Part shown: positions 8,315 to 17,752 of the stretch, piece after piece
Numbering within the stretch: position 1 is the first letter of the stretch
How the letters are laid out: each line of letters opens with the position of its first letter
From: Nocardiopsis gilva YIM 90087
Lineage (GTDB): Bacteria; Actinomycetota; Actinomycetes; Streptosporangiales; Streptosporangiaceae
Length of the DNA stretch: 64,000 nt
Direction: 5' to 3'
NCBI RefSeq assembly: GCF_002263495.1
Contig: NZ_CP022753.1
Location: 4,774,001 to 4,838,000 of the forward strand
Notes under the pieces: model-generated
What the model was told of the DNA's origin: nothing
The model's input: the letters and a program-made list of their open reading frames with translations, nothing else
Databases searched by the model: none
Program-made: the position numbers and the translations under genes

Positions 8315-9274
8315 TCAGTCCTGCAGTCGCGCCCACACCTCGCGGTCGCGCTCGGCGGTCCAGATGGTGGGCCGCTCCACGCCCTCGTACTCCTCCCACA
8401 GTCGCGCGACGTCGAAGGGGAGGCAATGCTCGAAAATCGGCCACTTGCCGAACTTCGGGGCGAGCGCGGTGTGGGCGGCCTCGAAGGCCTCCTTGAGGGT
8501 GCCGCCGCGCTTGTGGACCCCGCCGACCTGCTCGCGCATGGTGTCGAGGAACCCGCGCGTCTGGTCGACGGCGGCCGCGCACGCGTCGGCGCCCTTGGCC
8601 ACGGCCCCGCGCCCGCCGATCAGGGCTTCGGCGCCGAAGTCGGCCACGCGGTCGAGCGTCCCCGTCGCCCAGTCGTGGTGGAAGGCGTCGCCGGTGTAGA
8701 GGGCGGCCTGGGCCTCGACGAGGTCGCCGGTGAACAGGATCTTGTGCTTGGGCAGCCAGGCGACGATGTCGCCCTCGGTGTGGCCGCGCCCGCAGTACTG
8801 CAGCACCAGGTCGCCGCGGTCGCCGCCGAGGTCGATGGTGAAGCGGTCGGAGAACGTCGCGGTGGGCCAGGTCAGGCCGGGGATGGAGTCGGGTTCGGCG
8901 AACAGCCGGGGCATCCGCCCGTACTCGCTGGCCCAGTCCTGTTCGCCGCGCTCTGCGATGAGGGCGTGGGTGTTCTCGTGCGCGACGATGACATCGGCGT
9001 CGAAGGCGCTCGCGCCGAGCACCCGGACCGCGTGGTAGTGCGAGAGCACCAGGTAGCGGATGGGCTTGTCGGTGTGCTCGCGGAGCTTCTTCAGCCAGGT
9101 GCGCGCGGCGACGGGGGTCGCCAGCGCCTCGAAGCAGACGAGGAAGTCCTCGCCCTCGATGGCACCGACGTTGGGGTCGCCCTCCGCGGTGAGCGCGTAG
9201 ACCCCGTCTGCGAGGACCTCCAGGGTCTGCTGCTTCTCCTCCAGGTCCGCGGAGCTCGCGAACGGCTTGGCCAT
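8315..9274 (-). CDS. Metallo-beta-lactamase-fold hydrolase with variant metal motif
   Basis: A 319-residue cytoplasmic MBL-fold protein with an AAGGAG site before the ATG. The usual HxHxDH motif reads LSHYHAVRVLGASAF here, so the Asp and third His are replaced. Later motifs are intact: YCGRGHTEGDIVAWLP and ILFTGDLVEAQ. It lies upstream of the FAD monooxygenase on the same strand with a gap of about 200 bases, so it probably belongs to the same aromatic-catabolism regulon. It may hydrolyse a ring-cleavage or CoA intermediate, but no substrate can be assigned. The divergent neighbour is gamma-glutamyltransferase. Confidence 0.82.
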   Translation of the reverse strand: MAKPFASSADLEEKQQTLEVLADGVYALTAEGDPNVGAIEGEDFLVCFEALATPVAARTWLKKLREHTDKPIRYLVLSHYHAVRVLGASAFDADVIVAHENTHALIAERGEQDWASEYGRMPRLFAEPDSIPGLTWPTATFSDRFTIDLGGDRGDLVLQYCGRGHTEGDIVAWLPKHKILFTGDLVEAQAALYTGDAFHHDWATGTLDRVADFGAEALIGGRGAVAKGADACAAAVDQTRGFLDTMREQVGGVHKRGGTLKEAFEAAHTALAPKFGKWPIFEHCLPFDVARLWEEYEGVERPTIWTAERDREVWARLQD

Positions 9275-9652
9275 GCGACCGCACTCCTTGTGATCGATTA
9301 TCGAACTCGGTGTTCCTATTTAGAGTCAGAGTACGTGTGACCCGGACCACCGACAAGGGGCCGACGGAGGTTTTCCTACCCGGCCGCACGCGCGAAGGCG
9401 AAGCCCCCCGTAAATCTTTCGTGTTCCTCCGGCGCCATTCCCACGGGATCCACCGCCCGGACCTCCACATTCGTGACAGAACGCAGAATGCATGAAATTT
9501 CAACCTGAATCGCCATTCCTCACTGGAATTCCGACGGGTAGCCTTGCCGAACCCCCGTCACCTGTCGGCGCGAGAGAACGGGACGCAACGCACCCGAGCC
9601 GTCGGGACGCCCCACGCCCCTCCGGCGGCCACGGCACACGGAAGGCGATCGC
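9275..9652. promoter_or_regulatory. Divergent control region with small palindrome
   Basis: This gene-free stretch separates the leftward catabolic genes from the rightward gamma-glutamyltransferase. It is AT-richer than its surroundings and contains a perfect 11-base palindrome (TCGATTATCGA, 9294-9304) just upstream of the metallohydrolase ribosome site. That is a plausible operator for the nearby IclR-type regulator; the assignment is inference. Confidence 0.4.
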
Positions 9653-11533
9653 ATGCCCGACTTCACCACCCGGCCCGAACTCCGCGGCGACTTCGGCATG
9701 GTGTCCTCCACCCACTGGCTGGCCAGCGCGACCGGGATGTCGGTGCTGGAACGCGGTGGCAACGCCTTCGACGCCGCCGTGGCGGCGGGCTTCACCCTGC
9801 AGGTGGTCGAGCCGCACCTCAACGGCCCCGGCGGCGAAGTCCCGGTCCTGTTCCACCCGGTGGGCGGCGCCCCCACGGTGCTGTGCGGCCAGGGCCCGGC
9901 CCCGGCCGCCGCCACACTCGCGGCGTTCGACGGCCTCGACCGGATCCCCGGCAGCGGCGTACTCCCGGCCTGCGTCCCGGGGGCCTTCGACGCCTGGATG
10001 CTGCTGCTCCGCGACCACGGCACGCTCGCCCCGCGCGACGTGCTCAGCTACGCCATCGGCTACGCCCGCCGCGGCTATCCGGTCCTGCCCCGGATCGCCG
10101 CCAAGATCGCCGAGGTCCGCGAGGTGTTCGCCCGGTGGTGGCCCGGCTCGGCCGCGCTCTACCTGCGCGACGGCCGGGCACCCCGCCCCGGGTCGTTCCT
10201 CGCCAACCCCGTCCTCGCCGCCACCTACCAGCGCGTCGTTGAGGAGTCCGAGCGCGCCGCGCGCACCCGCGAGGGACGCATCGACACCGCCCGCCGCATC
10301 TGGCGGGAGGGCTTCGTCGCCGAGGAGATCGTCTCCGCCCTGGCCGAGCCCGTGCCGGACCAGACCGGCACCCGCCACCGCGCCCTGCTCGACGGCGACG
10401 ATCTCGCCGCCTGGCGCGCCACCTACGAGGACCCTGTCAGTACCGACTACGCCGACCACACCGTGTACAAGACCGGGCCGTGGGGCCAGGGCCCGGTGTT
10501 CCTGCAGCAGCTCCGGCTCGCCGAGGCGCTGGGCACCGGCGCCATGGACGTGCTCACCGCCGAGTTCGCGCACGCCGTCACCGAAGCCGGAAAGCTCGCC
10601 TTCGCCGACCGCGAGGCCTGGTACGCCGACCCCGCTCACGCCGACGTCCCGCTCGACGATCTGCTCGGTACCGCCTACGCCGAGCGGCGGGCCGCGCTGG
10701 TCGGGGCCGAGGCTTCCCTCGAGCTGCGGCCCGGCTCCCCCGGCGGGCGCACCCCCTTCATCCCCGCGCCGCGCAGAGCCGCTCCGGACGCCCCCGACGG
10801 CCCCGGAGGAGAACCGACCACCGGACGCACCGGCGAGCCCCTGGAGAGGACCGTGAACGGGCGGGCGACCACCAACGGACACGCCTCGGCCACGGGCCTC
10901 GACGACCTGGAGCGGCGGCCGGGCCCGCGCCCCTCGGCCGACCAGCGCGGCGACACCTGCCACCTGGACGTCGTGGACCGCCACGGCAACATGGTCGCGG
11001 CGACGCCGAGCGGCGGCTGGCTCGCGGGATCGCCCGTTATCGCCCGCCTCGGGTTCCCGCTCGGCACCCGCGGCCAGATGTTCTGGCTGGACCCCCGCTC
11101 GCCCGGGGTCGTCGCGCCGCGCAAGCGGCCCCGCACCACGCTCTCCCCCACCCTGGTCACCCGGGGCGGAGACCCGGTACTGGCGTTCGGCACACCCGGC
11201 GGCGACCAGCAGGACCAGTGGTCGTTCACCTTCTTCCTGCGCCTCCTGCACGGCGGGATGAACCTGCAGGAGGCGATCGACGCGCCGATGTTCCACGGCA
11301 ACTCGTTCCCCTCCTCGTTCCACCCGCGCGAGATGGCCCCCGGGGAACTGGTCGTGGAGTCCAGGGCCGGGGAACGGGTCATCGACGCCCTGCGCGCCCG
11401 GGACCACCGCGTCGTCGTGTCGTCCCCCTGGTCGCTGGGACGGTTGGCCGCCGTCGGGCGCGATCCCGCCACCGGGGTGCTGTGCGCCGCCGCCAACCCG
11501 CGCGGCAACCAGGGCTACGCTGCGGGGCGCTGA
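9653..11533 (+). CDS. Gamma-glutamyltransferase family protein
   Basis: A 626-residue Ntn-hydrolase of the gamma-glutamyltranspeptidase family, which cleaves or transfers gamma-glutamyl groups. Seen: the N-terminal GGNAFDAAVAAGFTLQVVEP and NGPGGEVPVLFHP motifs, and a glycine-rich central region. The GDTCHLDVVD segment carries the expected Thr nucleophile at about residue 435 where autoproteolysis would generate the small subunit. VAATPSGGW and the ILRG-like end of the second subunit follow. A Pro/Gly-rich insert precedes the Thr. No signal peptide is evident, unlike classical periplasmic GGT, so a cytoplasmic amidase role is possible. It is followed by an IclR gene 150 bases on. Confidence 0.85.
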   Translation: MPDFTTRPELRGDFGMVSSTHWLASATGMSVLERGGNAFDAAVAAGFTLQVVEPHLNGPGGEVPVLFHPVGGAPTVLCGQGPAPAAATLAAFDGLDRIPGSGVLPACVPGAFDAWMLLLRDHGTLAPRDVLSYAIGYARRGYPVLPRIAAKIAEVREVFARWWPGSAALYLRDGRAPRPGSFLANPVLAATYQRVVEESERAARTREGRIDTARRIWREGFVAEEIVSALAEPVPDQTGTRHRALLDGDDLAAWRATYEDPVSTDYADHTVYKTGPWGQGPVFLQQLRLAEALGTGAMDVLTAEFAHAVTEAGKLAFADREAWYADPAHADVPLDDLLGTAYAERRAALVGAEASLELRPGSPGGRTPFIPAPRRAAPDAPDGPGGEPTTGRTGEPLERTVNGRATTNGHASATGLDDLERRPGPRPSADQRGDTCHLDVVDRHGNMVAATPSGGWLAGSPVIARLGFPLGTRGQMFWLDPRSPGVVAPRKRPRTTLSPTLVTRGGDPVLAFGTPGGDQQDQWSFTFFLRLLHGGMNLQEAIDAPMFHGNSFPSSFHPREMAPGELVVESRAGERVIDALRARDHRVVVSSPWSLGRLAAVGRDPATGVLCAAANPRGNQGYAAGR

Positions 11534-11682
11534 GCCGCCACCGGCGACCCGCGGGTGCGTTATGCCACCATGGGGCACATCTCCAGGGAAGGCGGGCGGA
11601 GCGCCGGGACCCCCGCCAGGCGGGCGAACCGGTGCCCCGACCGACCGGCGAGACCACACCGAACCGGCGACGAGGAGTCTGG

Positions 11683-12408
11683 ATGACGGAGAGCGGGACC
11701 GCGGCCGACAGCGGAAAGCGGGCGGACGCGCCAGGAACGCGCTCACAGACGCTCGACCGCGGCATCCGCGCGCTGGAGGTGCTTCACGAGGCGCCCGGCC
11801 CGATGAGCATCGCCGAGCTGGCGCGTGCCCTGGAGGTGCACCGCTCCATCATCTACCGCATCCTGCGCACGCTGGAGGACCACCGGCTGGTCAGCCGCAC
11901 CCGGGACGGCACCTACGAGCTCGGCCTCGGCCTGCCCGCGCTCGCCCGCGGGGTGTCGCGGGGCCTGCAGTCCGCGGCGCTGCCCGCCCTGTCGTCGCTG
12001 GCCGACGCCACCGGGATGACCGCGTTCCTGGTGGTGCCCAGCGGGGACAAGGCCATCACCCTCGCCAACGTGGAGCCGCGGCAGTCGGTCGCCCACATCG
12101 CCTACGCACCGGGCATGCGCCACCCGCTGGACCGCGGCGCCCCGGGGCTGGCCGTGCTGGCGGCGCTGCCGGCGCGCGAGGACGAGCGCGCGGAGGTCGG
12201 GCAGGTCCGCGAGCGCGGGTGGGCCTACTCGCGCAGTGAAGTGCTGCCGGGGATGTCGTCGGTGGCCGCGCCGATCTCCACGGCAACGGACGTCGCCTCG
12301 GTCGCGGTGATCTACCTCGAATCGGCGTGCCCGGATGAGCGGGACCGGCAGGAACTCGGCGAACGGGTTCGTTCGGCGGCCAAGGAGATCATGGCCGATT
12401 TGCCCTAG
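11683..12408 (+). CDS. IclR-family transcriptional regulator
   Basis: A 241-residue regulator; the ATG at 11683 follows CGAGGAG. The N-terminal winged helix-turn-helix reads SQTLDRGIRALEVLHEAPG, then SIAELARALEVHRSIIYRILRTLE. The effector domain contains the usual GMRHPLDRGAPGLAVLAALP and SSVAAPISTA segments. IclR proteins commonly control aromatic-acid catabolism; the homogentisate genes about 2 kb upstream and the palindrome at 9294-9304 are the likely targets, by inference. A hairpin overlaps its stop codon. Confidence 0.88.
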   Translation: MTESGTAADSGKRADAPGTRSQTLDRGIRALEVLHEAPGPMSIAELARALEVHRSIIYRILRTLEDHRLVSRTRDGTYELGLGLPALARGVSRGLQSAALPALSSLADATGMTAFLVVPSGDKAITLANVEPRQSVAHIAYAPGMRHPLDRGAPGLAVLAALPAREDERAEVGQVRERGWAYSRSEVLPGMSSVAAPISTATDVASVAVIYLESACPDERDRQELGERVRSAAKEIMADLP

Positions 12409-12432
12409 GGCGGAAACTTCCGCCCTCCTTTT
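12407..12432 (+). terminator. Terminator overlapping the IclR stop codon
   Basis: AGGGCGGAA and TTCCGCCCT (12407-12415 and 12418-12426) form a tight stem followed by CCTTTT, an intrinsic terminator that begins inside the TAG stop codon. Confidence 0.7.
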
Positions 12433-12654
12433 CGGGGGAGAAGGGGGACGGGTTACGCTCTTGCCAAATCGGTCGGTCGCTGCTTTCCTAGTCCGGTAGG
12501 CCGATTCAGTTCTATTTGTGAGCCGATCGTCCGATATTCGAATACCTTCACGCAGGGCCGTTTCGCTGGCTCCCCCTCCCTCAGTGACTGCCCTGCTTCC
12601 CCTCCTCGCCGAGGCCGACCTTCCCCTCCCGGACGGCATCTTCGGCCAGGAGCG

Positions 12655-12685
12655 AAGGGGCGGTGCCGGCGCGGCACCGCCCCTT
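12655..12685. terminator. Perfect 13-bp hairpin between convergent genes
   Basis: Two perfectly complementary 13-base arms (12655-12667 and 12673-12685) with a 5-base loop. It lies in the 437-base gap between the convergent IclR and NlpC/P60 genes. I see no gene in the rest of that gap. Confidence 0.65.
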
Positions 12686-12845
12686 CACCCTTCGCAGGGG
12701 ATCGATTCCGCAGTGACCGGATCCGGCCAGAATCCGGCCCGATGCCACTCCACGCACACAGCAGCGCCGCTCCCCCATCCGTCGAAGGGAGACCGGCGCC
12801 GTCACGGTTTCGGCCCGCCGCGCCCGCAGGCGCGGGGGCGGCGGT

Positions 12846-14048
12846 TCAGTCCTGGACGTGCACGCGCACCACGCCGGCCATGTTCTTCGTCCGGACATCG
12901 GTGACCCGAACGTTGAGCCCGGTGCGCGGGGCCTCCAGCATCTTGCCGTCGCCCAGGTAGATGGCCACGTGCGAGATGTAGTCGGGCGCGGTGGGGTCGT
13001 TCCGCCAGAAGATGAGGTCGCCGCGCTGAGCGTCCTTGTACTCCAGGTGCTGCCCGGCGTACCACTGGTCGTGGGTGACGCGCGGGATGGCGACACCGTT
13101 GCGCGCGAACGCCCACTGCAGCAGGCCCGAGCAGTCGAACCCGCCCTCCGCCAGGGACTCACCGCCCCAGACGTAGGGCACGCCGACCATGGACTCGGCG
13201 TCGCCGATCACGCGCTCCATGGTGGAGCCGCCGACGGGGCGGCCCGCGGCGTCCGACGGGCGCGGATCGGGGTTCTCGGCGAGCAGCTGCAGCGAGGCGT
13301 CCTCACCCAGCGTCTTCTCCAGGTCGTCCTTGAGGTCCCACAGGTCGGCGTCGGGCGCGGAGATGATCAGCCCGTTGCCCTGGGGGAAACCAAGTTCCTC
13401 GGCGGTCGCGCGGGAGATGATGGCGTCGATCCCGGCCACGCCGGAGGTGGCGTGCGTCCAGACCTCGCGGGTCACCTCGCCCTTGGCCCCGGCGATGTCG
13501 ACCTCGCTGCCGACGTCCAGCCCACGCTGCTTGCCCGCGTCGTCGGAGAGCGCGACGCGGCCCTCGGCGATGCCCTGCCAGATCTCATCGGACTCGGCTG
13601 AGGGCCGGGGCGCGTAGTTGCGGAACTCCGAGGGGTCGACGCCGAGCACCGCGGTGCTCTCGTCGTCGATGTTCACCCGTGCCGCGTCGACCACCTCGAC
13701 GCTCTCCACGCCGTCGAGCTCGGCCACCTTGGCGACGGTCTTCTCGGACAGCGCCTTCGGGGACACCGCGAAGTACTCGCGGGAGCGCGCCTTGTCGAAC
13801 GGGGCGACCTCGACGTCGTCATCGAGCGTCGCGGTGTCCGCGACCTCGGGCGCGCCGTCCTGCGCGCGCTCCGTTCCGGAGGCCGCGGTGGTGGGACCGG
13901 CCGCCGCGCCCTTCTGGGCGTCGATCGGCGGGCGGTTGCGCACATGGGGTTCGGGGGCGGCCCAGGCGGGAGCGCCGAAAGCGGTGAACGCGACCGCGAA
14001 GGCGGCCGTGGTTCCCACGCACGATCTCAGCCGGTGACCCACCATCAA
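12846..14048 (-). CDS. Secreted NlpC/P60 peptidoglycan endopeptidase
   Basis: A 400-residue exported cell-wall hydrolase. There is a signal peptide ending near APAWAAPE. A long middle region (residues about 40-270) resembles a regulatory or substrate-positioning domain rich in Val/Asp/Ala. The C-terminal NlpC/P60 domain has VGVPYVWGGESL, the catalytic Cys306 in GGFDCSGLLQW and His360 in SHVAIYLGDG. The family cleaves D-Glu/meso-DAP stem-peptide bonds during growth or division. Two consecutive Met codons make the exact start ambiguous by one residue. No T-rich terminator is visible at its 3' end, but the perfect hairpin at 12655-12685 lies downstream. Confidence 0.92.
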   Translation of the reverse strand: MMVGHRLRSCVGTTAAFAVAFTAFGAPAWAAPEPHVRNRPPIDAQKGAAAGPTTAASGTERAQDGAPEVADTATLDDDVEVAPFDKARSREYFAVSPKALSEKTVAKVAELDGVESVEVVDAARVNIDDESTAVLGVDPSEFRNYAPRPSAESDEIWQGIAEGRVALSDDAGKQRGLDVGSEVDIAGAKGEVTREVWTHATSGVAGIDAIISRATAEELGFPQGNGLIISAPDADLWDLKDDLEKTLGEDASLQLLAENPDPRPSDAAGRPVGGSTMERVIGDAESMVGVPYVWGGESLAEGGFDCSGLLQWAFARNGVAIPRVTHDQWYAGQHLEYKDAQRGDLIFWRNDPTAPDYISHVAIYLGDGKMLEAPRTGLNVRVTDVRTKNMAGVVRVHVQD

Positions 14049-14219
14049 CCTCTTTCCAGTGCCCTAGGTGATCGAGTGTGTAGAGGGAGAAGTATGCCGT
14101 AAAAGGATGAGTGGTGACAGTTTCCCTCTTCAAGCGCATCCCGGTGAACGATTGACATACGACGCCTCATCCATTCCCCGTCGCGGTGGACCCTATGCCG
14201 ACCGCTCCGGCGTGAACCC

Positions 14220-15920
14220 TCACGCATCGGCGTAGCACTCCACGACCGCGATATCCAGCGGAAACCTCACCGGCGTGGCGCCGAAGACGAGCGTGCGGGC
14301 TTCCTCGGCCGCCTCCCGGACCTGCTCGACGGCGCTGTCGGCGATCGCCTGCGGGACGTGCAGCACCAGTTCGTCATGCTGGAAGAAGACCATCTGCGGG
14401 ACACCGTGGGAGGTGTCGAGGCCGGTGAGCCTGCGGCGCACCGCCGCCATGAACACCAGCGCCCACTCCGCGGCGGTCGCCTGGATCACGAAGTTCCGGG
14501 TGAACCGCCCGCGCGACCGCGCCTGGCGGGCGCCGTCCGGCCGCTCCCGCCCGTTGTCGGCGGCGGCCACGTCGTCGCCGAAGACGATGCGCCGCCACAT
14601 CGCCGACGGCGGCGGGCTGGTGCGGCCGAGCCAGGAGCGGACCAGCCGCCCCTCCTCCCCCGCCCGGGCCGCGTCGTCGACGTACTCCATCGCGCGCGGG
14701 TAGGCGTGGCGCATGGTGCGCAACAGCGGGGCGGCGTCGCCGCCGGTCTGCCCGTACATCGCCGAGATCATCGCGACCTTGGCCCGGTCCCGGTCGCCGC
14801 CGAACGCGTCGGCCAGCGGCGCGTAGAGGTCGTCGGCCTTGGCCGCGGTGGCGAGCGCCGTGTCCCCCGAGACGGCGGCGAGGATGCGCGGCTCCAGCTG
14901 CCCGGCGTCGGCGCTGATCAGTGTCCAGTCGGGGTCGGCGACCACCGCCCGGCGCACCACCTTGGGGATCTGCAGCGCGCCGCCGCCACGGGTGGCCCAG
15001 CGCCCCGAGACCACGCCGCCGACGATGTAGTCGGGGCGGAACCGGCCGTGGCGCACCCACTGCTCCAGCCACGTCCAGCCGTTGGCCGCGTGGAGTCGGG
15101 CGAGTTCCTTGTAGCGCAGCAGCAGCGGGACGACGGGGTGATCGACGCGTTCGAGCGCCCACGATCGCGTGGACTCCACCGGGTGCCCGATGGCGGCGAA
15201 CGCCTTGACCAGCTGCGCGGGGGAGTCGGGGTTGACGTCGCGGCCGAACTCCGCCGAGATCCGCGTGGCGAGGTCGGCCAGCACCGGGGGGCGCGTCGCG
15301 CCGGTGGGCCGGGGGCCGAGCTGTTCGGTGAGGATGGCGTCGTGGACGTCGGCCCGCCAGGGGACGCCCGCGTGCGCCATCTCGACAGCGGCGAGGGCAC
15401 CGGCCGACTCCACGGCGCACAGCAGCGCGAAGCGGGACGGGTGGGGGAGCTCGGCGATGCGGCGCTGCTGGTCGGCGTGGACCTCGATGAGCGCGGTGAG
15501 CCGGTCGACGTCGGGCGGGACGGTGCACAGGTCGGGTTCGAACAGGGTGGGCTGCGGCTCGGCCCCCTCGCCGGGGCGCTGCCCGGGATCGGGCGGGACC
15601 TCGCGCCCGTGCAGCCGCGCCCACGCGGCGCCCAGTGAGCGGGGTTCGCCGCATCGGCCGTGGTAGGCGAGGAGCAGGGACTCCACCAGGGCGACGTCGT
15701 GGCAGCGGGAGACCCGCAGCGAGTGGTCCATGAGCGCCGAATACAGCTCCTCGGTCGACGCCCAGACCCAGCGCGCCGTGCCGCCGGTGTGCTCCTCGTA
15801 GTCGGCGATCGCCCCGGAGAGGTGGCCGACCCGCCACAGGCTGCCCTCCCCCGCGTCGCTGGAGCCGACCTCGCGCAGCCTCCCCCCACCGTGTCCGTCC
15901 GACACCACCGCTATGCGCAT
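14220..15920 (-). CDS. PolA-like DNA polymerase (bifunctional 3'-5' exonuclease/polymerase, no 5' nuclease)
   Basis: A 566-residue family A polymerase; the ATG at 15918-15920 begins MRIAVVSDGHGG, while upstream in-frame sequence overlaps the neighbouring gene. The polymerase motifs are present: motif A as SADAGQLEPRILAAVSGD, motif B as RDRAKVAMISAMYGQTGGDA and motif C as FFQHDELVLHVP. The N-terminal exonuclease region is divergent and there is no 5' nuclease domain. Actinobacteria often carry this shorter paralogue beside full-length PolA; the role is probably repair synthesis. It sits 38 bases from the 2-hydroxyacid dehydrogenase gene. Confidence 0.88.
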   Translation of the reverse strand: MRIAVVSDGHGGGRLREVGSSDAGEGSLWRVGHLSGAIADYEEHTGGTARWVWASTEELYSALMDHSLRVSRCHDVALVESLLLAYHGRCGEPRSLGAAWARLHGREVPPDPGQRPGEGAEPQPTLFEPDLCTVPPDVDRLTALIEVHADQQRRIAELPHPSRFALLCAVESAGALAAVEMAHAGVPWRADVHDAILTEQLGPRPTGATRPPVLADLATRISAEFGRDVNPDSPAQLVKAFAAIGHPVESTRSWALERVDHPVVPLLLRYKELARLHAANGWTWLEQWVRHGRFRPDYIVGGVVSGRWATRGGGALQIPKVVRRAVVADPDWTLISADAGQLEPRILAAVSGDTALATAAKADDLYAPLADAFGGDRDRAKVAMISAMYGQTGGDAAPLLRTMRHAYPRAMEYVDDAARAGEEGRLVRSWLGRTSPPPSAMWRRIVFGDDVAAADNGRERPDGARQARSRGRFTRNFVIQATAAEWALVFMAAVRRRLTGLDTSHGVPQMVFFQHDELVLHVPQAIADSAVEQVREAAEEARTLVFGATPVRFPLDIAVVECYADA

Positions 15921-15958
15921 GGCCCCAGTGTGGCCGGGCCGACGGACATTTCCCAGTC

Positions 15959-16864
15959 TCAGCGCCGGGTGGGGACCACGTTCCGCAGCGGCTCGCCCGC
16001 GGCCCAGCGCCGCACCTGGGCGTCGACGAAGCTGCGGGCGCGCGGGTAGAAGGTCGCCGATCCCCCGGCCACGTGCGGTGTGATGGCCACGCCGGGCGCG
16101 TCCCACAGCGGGTGGCCGGCGGGCAGCGGCTCGGGGTCGGTGACGTCCAGGGCCGCGCGGATCCGGCCCTTCTCGGCGAGCAGGGCGGCGGTGTCGATCA
16201 GGGGGCCGCGTCCCACGTTGACCACGAGCGCGTCGTCGGCGAGCAGCGCGAGCTCCGTGGCTCCGATGATCCCTTCGGTCTCGGGGGTGTGCGGGGCGAC
16301 CAGCACGACGATGTCGGCCTGCGGCAGCAGCCGGTGCAGGTCGGCCACGCCGTAGACGTCCCGCTCGGGGCGCGCGGTGCGGGCCACGCGGATGACCTCG
16401 CACTCGTTGGGCCGCAGCCGCTCCTCGACGGCCGCGCCGATGCTGCCGTAGCCGATGATGAGGACCCGCGATCCGGCCAGCGAGCGCGTGTAGTGCGGAT
16501 ACCACGTGTGCGCCTCCTGGTCGATGGACCATCGGGGCAGTTCACGCTGGGCGGCGAGCATCAGCGCGAGGGCGTGCTCGGCCGTGCTCGCGTCGTGCAG
16601 TCCGCGCCCGCTGCACAGCGTCACTCCGTCGGGCAGCACGCCCAGAACATGCTCGTATCCGGCGGTGAGCAGCTGGACCACGCGCAGCCGCGGCATCCGC
16701 TCGATCAGGTCGACGCGCTGGGTGCGCCCGTAGGGCACGACGTAGAAGACGACGTCGGACAGGTCGCCGGAGGGCTCGCCGCCACCGTCGTACACACTGC
16801 CGCGGACTCCCTCCGGCAGGTTGCGCAGGTTCTCCTCCCACGGCACCAGCACACGATCGGCCAT
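15959..16864 (-). CDS. D-isomer-specific 2-hydroxyacid dehydrogenase
   Basis: A 301-residue NAD(P)-dependent oxidoreductase. The nucleotide-binding motif is VLIIGYGSIGAAVEERL. The catalytic triad positions are in NVGRGPLIDTAAL (Arg), DVTDPEPLPAGHPLW (Glu) and ITPHVAGGSATF (His). The family interconverts 2-keto and D-2-hydroxy acids such as glyoxylate or hydroxypyruvate; substrate is not predictable here. Length is at the short end of the normal range. Confidence 0.9.
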   Translation of the reverse strand: MADRVLVPWEENLRNLPEGVRGSVYDGGGEPSGDLSDVVFYVVPYGRTQRVDLIERMPRLRVVQLLTAGYEHVLGVLPDGVTLCSGRGLHDASTAEHALALMLAAQRELPRWSIDQEAHTWYPHYTRSLAGSRVLIIGYGSIGAAVEERLRPNECEVIRVARTARPERDVYGVADLHRLLPQADIVVLVAPHTPETEGIIGATELALLADDALVVNVGRGPLIDTAALLAEKGRIRAALDVTDPEPLPAGHPLWDAPGVAITPHVAGGSATFYPRARSFVDAQVRRWAAGEPLRNVVPTRR

Positions 16865-17075
16865 GCTCTTCCCATCCCCTCATGCCAGGCTGTCGCGCCC
16901 CACCCTAGATCGCGGCGCACGGCACCCGACCACCGCGAGCCCGCCGCACGTGGCCGTCCGCCGCCCAACCCCGACCGCGCCGGAATTCGGACATCCGGAA
17001 ACGCCGGTCCGGTCGCGCGCCGCCGATTACAGTAAGCGGCATTTCCACCCACGCCGACCCCCAGGGAGCGGTGGC

Positions 17076-17666
17076 ATGATCCCCGATTCCGGTTCACCCC
17101 GGTCCGACCCTCCTGATCTGCCCGTGAACTCGTGGGCCATTCTGGGACTGCTCTCCTTCGGCCACGGGCTGTCCGGTTACCAGCTGCGCCAGTGGGCCGG
17201 AAACATCCTCGGATACTTCCACAGCGTCCCGGCGATGAGCCAGATCTACACCGAGCTCAAGCGCCTGGAGGCGCACGGGTTCGTGCGCCCAGTCGGCACC
17301 GACGTCGGTGCCGACCACCGGTCGCGCCGCAGGTACGTGATCACCCCCATCGGGCGCTCCGCGCTCTCCGGCTGGATCCGCGCCTCCCCGGTCGAACCCG
17401 CCACGTGCCGCAACGGGGCTCTGCTGCGGGTCTGGCTCGGTGAGCACAGCGATCCGGCGCGGCTCCGCGAGATCATGCGGGAGCACCGCGACCGCAGCGA
17501 GGAGATGCGGACCTCAGCGTCCCGTTCGCGCGAGGATACCGAGACCCCCTACGTTCGCCACCGCTACGCCGACATCGTGATGCGCTGGGCCGAGCGCCGC
17601 TACGCGGCCGAGCGGGACATCGCCGACCAGATGCTCAGCGAACTCGACGCCCTCGACCACGACTGA
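17076..17666 (+). CDS. PadR-family transcriptional regulator
   Basis: A 196-residue regulator. The ATG at 17076 follows CAGGGAG. The N-terminal winged helix reads SWAILGLLSFGHGLSGYQLR, then IYTELKRLEAHGFVRP and a basic wing SRRRYVITPIGRSAL. The C-terminal part has the long helices expected of the PadR dimerisation domain. It is divergent from the dehydrogenase gene, which may be its target. A long palindromic terminator follows. Confidence 0.85.
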   Translation: MIPDSGSPRSDPPDLPVNSWAILGLLSFGHGLSGYQLRQWAGNILGYFHSVPAMSQIYTELKRLEAHGFVRPVGTDVGADHRSRRRYVITPIGRSALSGWIRASPVEPATCRNGALLRVWLGEHSDPARLREIMREHRDRSEEMRTSASRSREDTETPYVRHRYADIVMRWAERRYAAERDIADQMLSELDALDHD

Positions 17667-17679
17667 CACCCGCCCCTTC

Positions 17680-17749
17680 CCCCGTTGATCTCGGAGATAA
17701 TGGGGTCTCAGAGGCGATTTTCACCCCAATATCTCCGAGATCAACGGGG
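17680..17749. terminator. Long bidirectional palindromic terminator
   Basis: Two 26-base arms (17680-17705 and 17724-17749) are complementary with one mismatch. They sit exactly between the convergent PadR and SpoU genes, ending 3 bases before the SpoU stop codon. Confidence 0.8.
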
Positions 17750-17752
17750 AAT

